The notes beneath the pieces are model-generated. The model ran no database searches and was not told the origin of the DNA. It was given only the letters and a program-made list of their open reading frames with translations. Source: Stenotrophomonas maltophilia (GTDB lineage Bacteria; Pseudomonadota; Gammaproteobacteria; Xanthomonadales; Xanthomonadaceae). From it: a stretch of 64,000 bases of DNA. A program made the position numbers and the translations under genes. The stretch lies in NCBI GenBank assembly GCA_002363385.1, contig DEVL01000003.1, positions 1,491,189-1,555,188 on the forward strand, given 5' to 3'. Position 1 is the stretch's first letter; each line of letters opens with the position of its first letter. Below are positions 55,751 to 63,269 of this stretch, piece after piece.

Positions 55751-56332
55751 TCAGGCCGCAGCGAGTGCTTCCGGCTGCGGGAGGGAAGCCAGGGCCTGCG
55801 CAATCGCGTCGGTGCGGTGCTGCGGCGAATAGGCAATGCCCTCGGCGCGCACGAACTCGACGTTGTCGATGCCAAAGAAGGCGAACACCTGGCGCAGGTA
55901 CGGATCCTGGAAGTCGGTCGGTGCGCCGGTATGCAGGCCGCCGCGGCTGCTGGCCACGATCACGCGCTTGCCGCCGGCCAGGCCCACCGGGCCATTCTCG
56001 GTGTACTTGAAGGTGCGCCCGGCCACGGCCAGGCGGTCAATCCACGCCTTGAGGGTGGAGGCGACGCTGAAGTTGTACATTGGGGAGCCGATGACCACCA
56101 CGTCCGCGGCCAGGAACTGTTCCAGCACCTGCTCGGCGTCGGCCACTTCGGCCGGGTCGGACTGGGCCAGGGACGAGCTCCGCAGATGGGCCACGGGCTG
56201 GGCGTCGAGGTCGCGGTAGCTCACTTCCAGCCCCGCTACCTGATCGCGCCACTGCTGGACCACGGCGGCGGAAAGCTGGCGGGAGACCGAGTTGTCGCCA
56301 AGTACGCTGGCATCGATGTGAAGAAGCTTCAT
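55751..56332 (-). CDS. azoR: FMN-dependent NADH-azoreductase
   Basis: Flavodoxin-like quinone and azo-compound reductase, generally a thiol- and electrophile-stress enzyme. The 193-residue protein has the FMN phosphate loop near DASVLGDNSVSRQL (about residues 7-20) and the flavin-contact segments PMYNFSVASTLKAWIDR (about 92-108) and SSRGG (about 137). Start MKLLHIDAS preferred over one three codons upstream. Divergently transcribed from a LysR-type regulator, its likely controller. Confidence 0.93.
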   Translation of the reverse strand: MKLLHIDASVLGDNSVSRQLSAAVVQQWRDQVAGLEVSYRDLDAQPVAHLRSSSLAQSDPAEVADAEQVLEQFLAADVVVIGSPMYNFSVASTLKAWIDRLAVAGRTFKYTENGPVGLAGGKRVIVASSRGGLHTGAPTDFQDPYLRQVFAFFGIDNVEFVRAEGIAYSPQHRTDAIAQALASLPQPEALAAA

Positions 56333-56423
56333 GGCAATCACCTGTTATCTGGGGAGGGGCGGGGCAAGTCGCCGCCGACGAAGAACAGGTTAGGTTGTTG
56401 CTTGATTGGAATAAAGGTGGTTG

Positions 56424-56436
56424 AATACCACGTATT
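56424..56436. promoter_or_regulatory. Candidate LysR operator between azoR and lysR-type gene
   Basis: AATAC-CAC-GTATT is a perfect dyad in the 126-base divergent gap, 23 bases before the regulator start. LysR-type sites are usually short A/T-ended dyads of this kind. Confidence 0.45.
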
Positions 56437-56458
56437 GTTCTATATCTGGAACTTCGGT

Positions 56459-57451
56459 ATGCAAGACCTCAACGACCTCTACTACTTCGCCATGGTGGTG
56501 GATCATGGTGGCTTCGCCGCAGCAGAACGCGCGCTCGGCATCCCCAAATCCCGCCTGAGCCGCCGTATCAGCCAGCTGGAAACCGACCTGGGCGTCCGCC
56601 TGCTGCAGCGTTCCACACGCCGCTTCGCAGTAACCGACGTCGGCACCAGCGTGCATCGCCACGCGCAGACCATGCTCGCCGAGGCCCAGGCCGCGCGTGA
56701 GGTGGTGGATCGCCTCAGCGCCGAGCCACGCGGCCTCGTGCGCGCAAGCGTGCCGGTCTCGCTTGCGCAGATGCAGCTGCCCAAGCTGCTGCCGATCTTC
56801 CTGGCGCAGTACCCCAAGGTGCGGCTGCAGCTGAACATCAGCAACCGCCGCGTGGACATCATCAATGAAGGCTACGACGTCGCCCTGCGCGTGCGCTCAC
56901 GCCTGGATGACGATGGCAGCCTGGTGATGCGCAGCTTCGGCCAGGTGCAGGAACTGCTGGTCGCCAGCCCCAAGTACCTCGACCGCGCCGGCCGCCCGAA
57001 AGACCCGGACGAGCTGACCAATCACGTCACCCTGAGCATCAGCGAAGACGAAGCCCGCCAGCGCTGGGAATTGCACGGTCCCGAGGGCGCGGTTCGCCGC
57101 GTGGACCTGCAGCCGCGCGTGGCCGGCTTCGATTTCCCGCTGCTGCAGAGCATGGTCAAGGACGGCTTCGGCATCACCATGCTGCCGGAGACCGTTTGTG
57201 CCGACGCGGTGCGCAATGGCGAGCTGGAAGTGGTGCTGCCGGACTGGTCGCTGCCGCAGGGCATCTGCCACGCCGTGTTCGCCTCCCGCCGTGGCCTGCT
57301 GCCGGCGGTGCGCGTGTTCATCGACTTCCTGGCCGAGCACCTGCCGCCGCAGCTGGAGGCTTCGCGCCTGGATTGCGGTGGGGCGTGCGAGCGGGCCAAG
57401 GAGAAGATCAAGGCCAGTGCCTTGGGGGCGTTGGCGGTGGATGCGGGGTGA
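56459..57451 (+). CDS. LysR-family transcriptional regulator
   Basis: A 330-residue regulator with an N-terminal winged helix (about residues 1-62; DLNDLYYFAMVVDHGGFAAAERAL in parts, SRLSRRISQLE) and a periplasmic-binding-like effector domain (about 90-295). It resembles the group of LysR regulators adjacent to quinone/azo reductases. The ATG at 56459 fits the HTH; the frame is open upstream as a shadow of azoR. It likely controls azoR in response to electrophiles. A C-terminal tail with two Cys (LDCGGACER) is an odd feature. Confidence 0.9.
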   Translation: MQDLNDLYYFAMVVDHGGFAAAERALGIPKSRLSRRISQLETDLGVRLLQRSTRRFAVTDVGTSVHRHAQTMLAEAQAAREVVDRLSAEPRGLVRASVPVSLAQMQLPKLLPIFLAQYPKVRLQLNISNRRVDIINEGYDVALRVRSRLDDDGSLVMRSFGQVQELLVASPKYLDRAGRPKDPDELTNHVTLSISEDEARQRWELHGPEGAVRRVDLQPRVAGFDFPLLQSMVKDGFGITMLPETVCADAVRNGELEVVLPDWSLPQGICHAVFASRRGLLPAVRVFIDFLAEHLPPQLEASRLDCGGACERAKEKIKASALGALAVDAG

Positions 57452-57605
57452 GCCCGATAGCTGGCGGGTGGGCAAATCCCACCTGAAATGCGAGAATGCG
57501 ATCCCCGGCGAATACCGGGGAGCCATGCCGGACGGGGCGCTGCCCCTACCGGTTGCTTGGGTTGCAGTGACCTGGGCACGCGGGGCGCGGAAGCGCTGCC
57601 GATAC

Positions 57606-57695
57606 GGAGAGATGGCCGAGCGGTTTAAGGCACCGGTCTTGAAAACCGGCGAAGGGTCATTCCTTCCGTGGGTTCGAATCCCACTCTCTCCGCCA
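57606..57695 (+). tRNA. serT: tRNA-Ser (anticodon UGA)
   Basis: Acceptor GGAGAGA pairs with TCTCTCC before discriminator G and an encoded CCA. The anticodon stem CCGGT/ACCGG flanks loop CTTGAAA, giving anticodon TGA. A long variable arm (GAAGGGTCATTCCTTC) and the T loop GGTTCGAATCC are present. It marks the left edge of a region with different base composition and phage-defence-type and ICE-derived genes, so its 3' end is the probable integration site. Confidence 0.97.
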
Positions 57696-58118
57696 TCTTG
57701 TATTTTGCAATATCAGTCATATGGCTGCGATCGCTTAATGATCCACTCTAGGCCACTCATTTAGGTCGCTCGGTGCATGCACTTGAGATGGTGCCAAGGT
57801 GCATCGTGCGCCTCACGGCACTGCGGTGATGAGGCGCCAGATCCGATGCCGGCTCCGTGCCCGGAATAGTTTTCCGATCATCGAGATTTAATTGATGCGT
57901 GTATTTCCGTTGATTTTTCCCCAATAGATCTGCGTCGAGGAGGGAGCGGGCCAGTGGAAGGGGACGCGCCATCATTGCGCAGCCGGTCCAGGTCGGATGC
58001 TGAAGAATTTCCCGCCCCCCTTTTGAGCGCTTTGTGAGGGGTGAGCTGTAAGAACTATCTGATGCTCTAACCGGCTGCATGTTCCGTTCCTGATTCCAAC
58101 TCGGCATTCGCCATTCAT
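57696..58118. other. Gap between tRNA-Ser and the island nuclease, with a weak ORF
   Basis: This 423-base stretch has no recognisable integrase or att duplication. A minus-strand frame 58122-57757 (121 codons, GTG start) overlaps the nuclease stop as GTGA, which looks like translational coupling, but the translation (Arg/Ser-rich) resembles nothing I know. It may be a third gene of the nuclease operon or chance. Confidence 0.3.
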
Positions 58119-59894
58119 TCACGTCTTGAAGTCGCCAAAGCCTTTTTGATGGTCATACGAGACCATGAAGCCGTTCCAATTGTTCCGGTAGAGGCTCACG
58201 ATGTCGTCAACAAACGGCTCGTTCGAGTTCATAAACTCAATGAGTCCCTCGAATAGCCCCACTCGCTCAACCTTTTGCCAGTTGAAATTTACTAGTCTGT
58301 AGGCGCGTCTCGTGTGCGTCTCGACTTTCGAGACTTCGTAGCTTAGGCCTATCTCATCGCAGACCGCCGGGTCATTAGCATCGAATCCGCCCCACTGAAG
58401 ATTGAAAAGTAGGCGCCATGGATCGCCTTCATAGAATCGATCCATCATCCTTGAGAATGATGGTGTGCGTCCGTTGGGTTCTAGAGTAATGCAATACGCG
58501 CGAATAGGACTGTTGTCTGGTCCGAGCAGCCCAATAGTTGATGATGGGACGGAGAGCATCCCATCTTCAGTAGTAGCAAATTTGAAAATACTGAGGGTGA
58601 TGAAGCTTGGTTGGAAAATACTCACATGAAGAGTGTTTCCTTCTTTCGAGCGTATTGCATCATCGATACAATAGAGCAGTTGATGGATAATCTGGCTGTT
58701 GTGATCGAATCGATTCTGGATTTCGGACCTGAGGGATGCAATCTCTCCCGGGTCTGACAAGTCGACTTTCTTGATGTACTTCTGGCCCGTTGCACCGGTT
58801 TCCCCACGCAGCTCCTTAATGATGACTTCGTCCGTGAGTAACGTGTTGGCCGCCAACGTGCCATAGCGATGAATTTTACGTATTGCCCATTTCTCATCAT
58901 CGATCAGGGTTATGCCAAACTTTGCGGGATAACCTATTTCAAAATGTCCTCTATGAATATTCGGGGCAGTATCATAGAGCTTCTCGTGAAGTGCGCAGGT
59001 CAGGTCCTCTCCCTCCATCTCCGCGACCCACTCATTGAACTCTTCAGCATCCTCTTCTTCGGCTAGGCGAAGTATCTCTCGCTTGCAATGTTCATCAGAA
59101 AGCATCAGCGGGGCGAAGTAGATGTTATGGTTGAGGCAGGTGACTTCCCTTTCTACTTCATCTCTGCTCATGCCGGGGCCTTGCCCGAGCTGCCTCGTCG
59201 CCTCCATAACGCTTTTGATTTCCATCTCTCTGCGATCTGGGTGGGCATCCATCTCGACGAGTACGTAATCCTGAATGCCCTTCTCTGTACAGGAGGCCTC
59301 GTAGGACTTGATGCACTTCGCCACCCCGCTCTGGTCCGTGTGCATGTTTAGCTCGTGCCAAGGCGCAAACATACGATCATTTCTAAAGGGCAGAACCTCA
59401 ATTCGGTGAACACCGATCGGCTTCAAAGACGGGTCAAGCAGGAGTCTTAAGCCCAAGAGGGAGAAATTAACTCTTGAGGCAAACGAGGAGAATGGTACCA
59501 GTAATTCGGCCCATTCTGTCGAGACTACGATGACACGGAGCTCGTCCTCGCGGACGCTTAAGTTCTCCTTTACGCCTTCAACATACTTAAGTATCTCGTG
59601 AAGGGCTTCGCGACTAGTTGCGTTTGATCTCTTGAGCTCAATCAGGATCAATTTACACTTAGTGTCCTTGGCAACAATGTCAACAAAGCCCCGCGTTCCG
59701 ATGGTGCTAGGTAGGTACTTCTCTTTCTCGACCAACGTTAGGCCACTTTCTATCAAGTCTAAGTTCTTAATGAGCTCGTCGCGAAGAGCATGCTCAAATT
59801 GGCGCTTTTGTCCTGTTTGCATAGCAATAGGTCCTTGAGTGGGCTGCTGGCGGGAGAATTCTTTCGCAACTGGCAGAGTCGTGTGGTCCGTCAT
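58119..59894 (-). CDS. NucS-fold (PD-(D/E)xK) nuclease-domain protein
   Basis: A 591-residue protein. The N-terminal ~150 residues match the endonuclease NucS/DUF91 type of PD-(D/E)xK fold: Glu34, Asp72 (GFVDIVAKD), Glu86 and Lys88 (IELKR), followed by the ILKYV helix. The remaining ~430 residues are of unknown type and predicted to be soluble. The ATG at 59894 overlaps by one base the TGA of a 77-78 codon ORF (TGATG), and there is no strong ribosome site, implying coupled translation; a TTG one codon upstream is an alternative. A/T-rich and codon-atypical against the chromosome. With the divergent AIPR gene it forms a likely defence module; role inferred. Confidence 0.75.
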   Translation of the reverse strand: MTDHTTLPVAKEFSRQQPTQGPIAMQTGQKRQFEHALRDELIKNLDLIESGLTLVEKEKYLPSTIGTRGFVDIVAKDTKCKLILIELKRSNATSREALHEILKYVEGVKENLSVREDELRVIVVSTEWAELLVPFSSFASRVNFSLLGLRLLLDPSLKPIGVHRIEVLPFRNDRMFAPWHELNMHTDQSGVAKCIKSYEASCTEKGIQDYVLVEMDAHPDRREMEIKSVMEATRQLGQGPGMSRDEVEREVTCLNHNIYFAPLMLSDEHCKREILRLAEEEDAEEFNEWVAEMEGEDLTCALHEKLYDTAPNIHRGHFEIGYPAKFGITLIDDEKWAIRKIHRYGTLAANTLLTDEVIIKELRGETGATGQKYIKKVDLSDPGEIASLRSEIQNRFDHNSQIIHQLLYCIDDAIRSKEGNTLHVSIFQPSFITLSIFKFATTEDGMLSVPSSTIGLLGPDNSPIRAYCITLEPNGRTPSFSRMMDRFYEGDPWRLLFNLQWGGFDANDPAVCDEIGLSYEVSKVETHTRRAYRLVNFNWQKVERVGLFEGLIEFMNSNEPFVDDIVSLYRNNWNGFMVSYDHQKGFGDFKT

Positions 59895-60127
59895 CAATCA
59901 GCGATTTCACTGGCAACGAGCTTACTGTCAATGATAGACGCTCGTGAATCAACGTCCAGGGCGGATGGCAGTCTTTCTTCCACGAGCGCGGGCCCGCTAG
60001 TGTCTGCTATGAGCACTCGGGGCGTGTAAAGCGAAATGATTGCCCGGGTGCTGGGTGGCAAATCAGCGTAGCGGAAGAGGGTCAGCACTCCAGTCGTTGC
60101 CGTCAATTGGATATCGGTGCCCATCAT
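59894..60127 (-). CDS. Small ORF coupled to the nuclease gene
   Basis: A 77-residue product (MMGTDIQLTATTGV...), predicted soluble with several hydrophobic beta-like stretches (LFRYADLP, AIISLYTPRVLIADT). No family recognised. The evidence that it is real is its TGA overlapping the nuclease ATG (TGATG), the lack of an independent ribosome site for the nuclease, and its position at the head of the operon. Two adjacent ATGs (60127 and 60124) are possible starts; the frame is open up to 60277. In defence and toxin systems such leading small genes are often antitoxins or specificity factors, which is only a guess here. Confidence 0.5.
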   Translation of the reverse strand: MMGTDIQLTATTGVLTLFRYADLPPSTRAIISLYTPRVLIADTSGPALVEERLPSALDVDSRASIIDSKLVASEIAD

Positions 60128-60413
60128 CCTGCGATGAATCGGTCCTCTGCTGGGGATCGTTAGACGTCGCCAGTGACCTCGATGCGTGCAGATGGGCGCA
60201 ATACTGAACACCGCATCTAAGCAGAAATGTCTGCATAGAGGATGGGTTGTGCGGTGAACAACGCGCTGTTTTGGCATTCAAAAGCTTGTCGCAGAGTCGA
60301 TTTGACGACGTCTCCGCGCCTCGCCTCACGTCAACAATCTCCTCAGGATGTGTGATAGCGTTCTCAAATATTGGCGGCGGAAGCTGCCCTCGTGGCGTCC
60401 CAGAGGAGGGGGT
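60128..60413. other. Divergent intergenic region of the nuclease/AIPR module
   Basis: This 286-base gap separates the minus-strand small ORF/nuclease pair from the plus-strand AIPR gene and must hold both promoters. I found no clear dyad operator or consensus promoter by eye. Short frames cross it on both strands without family features. Confidence 0.4.
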
Positions 60414-62093
60414 ATGGCAGCAGAGAGTTCAGCCGAACAGCGCAGGGAATTACTTGCCGCGATAGATGGCTTTGCTAAGCGTGGGGGGATGAGTCGCGAC
60501 AAGGCCTTGGCTGCCTGGTATGCCGCCACCCTGTTAGGGGTGGACGAAGACGATGCCATCGACGCGGCGTCGGTTGACGGTCCTGGTGACAACGGGTGCG
60601 ACTTCATTTACGTCGATGACGAGCAGGCACTGATCATTGTGCTGCAAGGATACGTGGCTGATCGCCTAGATCGCGCTACTCCAGTTAAAAAGTGGAATGC
60701 ACTTACTGCTGCTGTTGGGACGGTTAAGGATCCCGAATCTTTCAGGCACGGAGGTCGGACCGACATTTATGAAAGGCTTAAAGATCTAAATAGCGACGAC
60801 TATGGCCTAGTGTTTGGCGTTGTATCGGTGTCCGCAAATAATGTTGAAATAGGTCGGCAAGTTGAGGCTGCCCGGAGAAGCCAGGCGTACGGTACGAACG
60901 TTTCGTTCTTGTATGAAGCCCAAGAGAAGCTATACGAGAACTTTGTAGTGGCTAAGGCAGCTGATAGGTCCGTTGATAACGACACTCTATCGTTTAGTAC
61001 GCCTGTAATAGCCTTGAAGGGTGAGTTCGGTCAGGCAGTAGTGGGTACAGTAAAGGCTAAGGAGCTGAGTCGACTCTTTAAGGCGCACCAGAACAAGCTA
61101 TTTGAGGGCAACGTTAGATTATTTGTAGGCCAGAGGAAGGGGGGGATCAATGAGAAGATTATCGAGACGGCTGAGGGGAAGCCGGGGATATTTTGGGCGT
61201 TGAATAACGGCATCACGATCGTGGCCGAGAGTTACGATCAGCTTGGCGAGCAAAAATTCAGGCTTACCAGATTCTCCATTGTCAATGGATGTCAGACCAC
61301 TGTTAGCCTCTGTAAGGCCATCGAGAGAGCGGCAAAGGCCGGTGAGTCTGAGGTTTTGGTGCGGGTGGTTGGCGCGCGGAAAGCCCTCTTGACCGAAATC
61401 GTGCGTTACAACAACACTCAGAATCCGGTAAAACTTTCTGCAGTTAGGCTATTGGATCCAATTCAGGAGTCCCTCCGACAACGGCTTAGTGTGCACGATT
61501 ACACTTATGCGCCTAAGCAAGAGGGAGCAAAACTATTGCGGAGTTCGAAGCGCATCGAGTTAGAGCGAATCACCCAATATCTAGCATCTGTCGCGGATGA
61601 TACAATCCTTGAGGCAGTCGCAAAAAAAGCGGATTTATATGACAAGCTCTATAAATCGATTTTCCCCCGGACGATTACCGCTGAGAGGGTGCTGCTAATT
61701 TGGAAGCTCGCGCTCGCGGTGGAGGAATGTCGGATGGAGACATTAGACTCTGTCGCGACCGATGATCCAGTAATGGCGGCAATCTTGGGAATTCACGGGA
61801 CGCCCTGGAGTTTGTACGTGGCTAATCAGTTGTTAGAGAAGGTGGGGGGGGACCTCAGTCGACTGAGTTTGACTTGGCTGGCATCTGAAGGTGCGGACCC
61901 AGTGATACACAAGTACGCAGTTAAGGCTAGGGAGCTTTACACTGAGATTGCAGTGAACATCATGAGTGGAGAGGAGTTTGCCCAGAACCCTCGAAACTCC
62001 ATTCGTACTCGCGGCTTCTTAGAGCGTCTAAAAAGGCTTCTGGCTCTGCGTATTGCTAAGCCATCTTCATTCCGACTTCCTAAGTTTAGTTGA
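60414..62093 (+). CDS. AIPR (abortive phage infection) protein
   Basis: A 559-residue protein of the AIPR family, named after a lactococcal abortive-infection protein. The diagnostic core is FWALNNGITIVAE (near residue 262) and FSIVNGCQTTVSL (near 287), followed by the VRYNNTQNPVKLSA segment (near 328). The N-terminal 100 residues resemble a PD-(D/E)xK strand pair (GDNGCDFIYVDDE then IVLQGY) but the usual Q-x-K is replaced by Gln78-Gly-Tyr, so this site may be inactive. The start MAAESS has a GAGGAGGGGG ribosome site. A/T-rich against the rest of the window. Divergent from a NucS-fold nuclease operon. Confidence 0.8.
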   Translation: MAAESSAEQRRELLAAIDGFAKRGGMSRDKALAAWYAATLLGVDEDDAIDAASVDGPGDNGCDFIYVDDEQALIIVLQGYVADRLDRATPVKKWNALTAAVGTVKDPESFRHGGRTDIYERLKDLNSDDYGLVFGVVSVSANNVEIGRQVEAARRSQAYGTNVSFLYEAQEKLYENFVVAKAADRSVDNDTLSFSTPVIALKGEFGQAVVGTVKAKELSRLFKAHQNKLFEGNVRLFVGQRKGGINEKIIETAEGKPGIFWALNNGITIVAESYDQLGEQKFRLTRFSIVNGCQTTVSLCKAIERAAKAGESEVLVRVVGARKALLTEIVRYNNTQNPVKLSAVRLLDPIQESLRQRLSVHDYTYAPKQEGAKLLRSSKRIELERITQYLASVADDTILEAVAKKADLYDKLYKSIFPRTITAERVLLIWKLALAVEECRMETLDSVATDDPVMAAILGIHGTPWSLYVANQLLEKVGGDLSRLSLTWLASEGADPVIHKYAVKARELYTEIAVNIMSGEEFAQNPRNSIRTRGFLERLKRLLALRIAKPSSFRLPKFS

Positions 62094-62530
62094 TGATGGC
62101 TTCGCTCAACTAAGGCCGGACGCAGTGCGGAGCTTTGGCGTGCTCCTTTGATTGAACACGGGTGAAATTGCAGGTGCGCTCTCTCACGAATATGTGCCGT
62201 GGGCAATGCTTGCAATAGCGCTGTGTCCATTCCTTTCAGGGGTACTTATGCTCTATGGCGTGTGTGCTGCATAAGTAGTACTCCGTAACGGCGCGGGCGC
62301 ATTGGGGACGTTACCACTTACCCAAGGCTTGATCGAGTTGGTTTGCGCTGGAAGGGGTCGATCGGCAAGCTGCCCGGGTCGCCGACGAAACGACGCGACT
62401 CTTTGTCTGACCAGTCAGGACGGATCACTGGGTAGATACGCACTTGCTCCTGTGACGCATTTGGCCTCGCATCACAAGGTACGCTGAACGTAATTTATGT
62501 TCGGCTTAGATTCGGGTCATACTTCCTGGC
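62094..62530. other. Gap between AIPR gene and ICE remnant
   Basis: No gene, tRNA or att-like duplication of the tRNA-Ser 3' end is visible in these 437 bases. Base composition returns toward the GC-rich average from about 62300. A possible island-internal boundary, since decayed conjugative-element genes follow. Confidence 0.4.
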
Positions 62531-62758
62531 ATGACCCGGGGGACTGCCTCGATTCGCGCTGTCTTCGCCCTCCGCGTCCTGACTTGTCGGGTCCAGTGGG
62601 GCCTGTCTCAACGCGCGTTGCTGGTGCTTGTGGGGTTGCCAGAAGACGTAGCGAGCGTTCGCATCAACCTGTACGAGCGGGCCGTGCGCAATTGCGATAT
62701 CGAGACGGCTCAGAAGAACGCGGGTGTCTCGGGTGTCTCCGTTGCCTACCTGTCAGCA
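62531..62758 (+). pseudogene. Truncated XRE-family regulator (ICE type)
   Basis: The first 76 codons of this frame read as a helix-turn-helix of the XRE type seen in integrative elements: WGLSQRALLVLVGLPEDVAS, RINLYERAV, then IETAQKNAGVSGVSVAYL. The homologous part stops near 62752, where the sequence passes into the reverse complement of a pilL-like gene; the rest of the open frame to 62932 is therefore chimeric. Regulatory function is unlikely to remain intact. Confidence 0.65.
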
Positions 62759-63179
62759 CGGCACTGCGCAGCAGTATCGGCCCGGAGCGCAGATGCGCCG
62801 CAGGCAGGGGCAGCTCGTACAGCACCGGTGCTTCAAGGTTCCCTTTGCACAGGGCATAGCCTGATCGCGGCAGCGCATCGCAGAGTGCTTCGCCCACCCT
62901 GGTCACGAGCGTGCCCGGCATGTAGAGGTTGACGAGCTGCATCAACAAGTCCTGCTGAGCTTCATCTGCACGCAGTCCGAACAGCGTGTAGCGGCCTTGG
63001 CGAACGACGGGGATTTCGGAAGCCGTGTCAGACGCGGCCAGTATGGGTGGTGGTCCTGGTGGCGCCGTGGCACAGCCACTCGCCAGCAACGGAAGGCTGA
63101 CCTCCGAGGCGAAGTGCAATGAAGAGTGCATGGCAGGATTCTCATTGACTTCGGGAATCACCGTCGCAAAGTGCCTCAT
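62750..63179 (-). pseudogene. Truncated ICE-type pilL lipoprotein gene
   Basis: Codons from about 63179 read a lipobox LLASGC at residue 36 and then the conserved region PVVRQGRYTLFGLRADEAQQ, YELPLPAAHLRSGPILLRSAVLT, matching the PilL protein of PFGI-1-class integrating conjugative elements. The C-terminal end (normally LAGPAW...) is missing: homology breaks at about 62750, and the frame runs on into XRE-gene antisense to 62664. The signal peptide is poorly hydrophobic. A decayed fragment. Confidence 0.65.
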
Positions 63180-63269
63180 GCTTGGCAGCAAGCGATGCGT
63201 CACGACTGGCCCCGCTATGCGCCCTGGGCTGTCGTATAGTCGGCCGTTCACCTCAAGGAGAACGACCCA

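Noticed and set aside
57696..58118. Integrase remnant next to tRNA-Ser
   Set aside because: I looked for tyrosine-recombinase motifs on both strands and found none.
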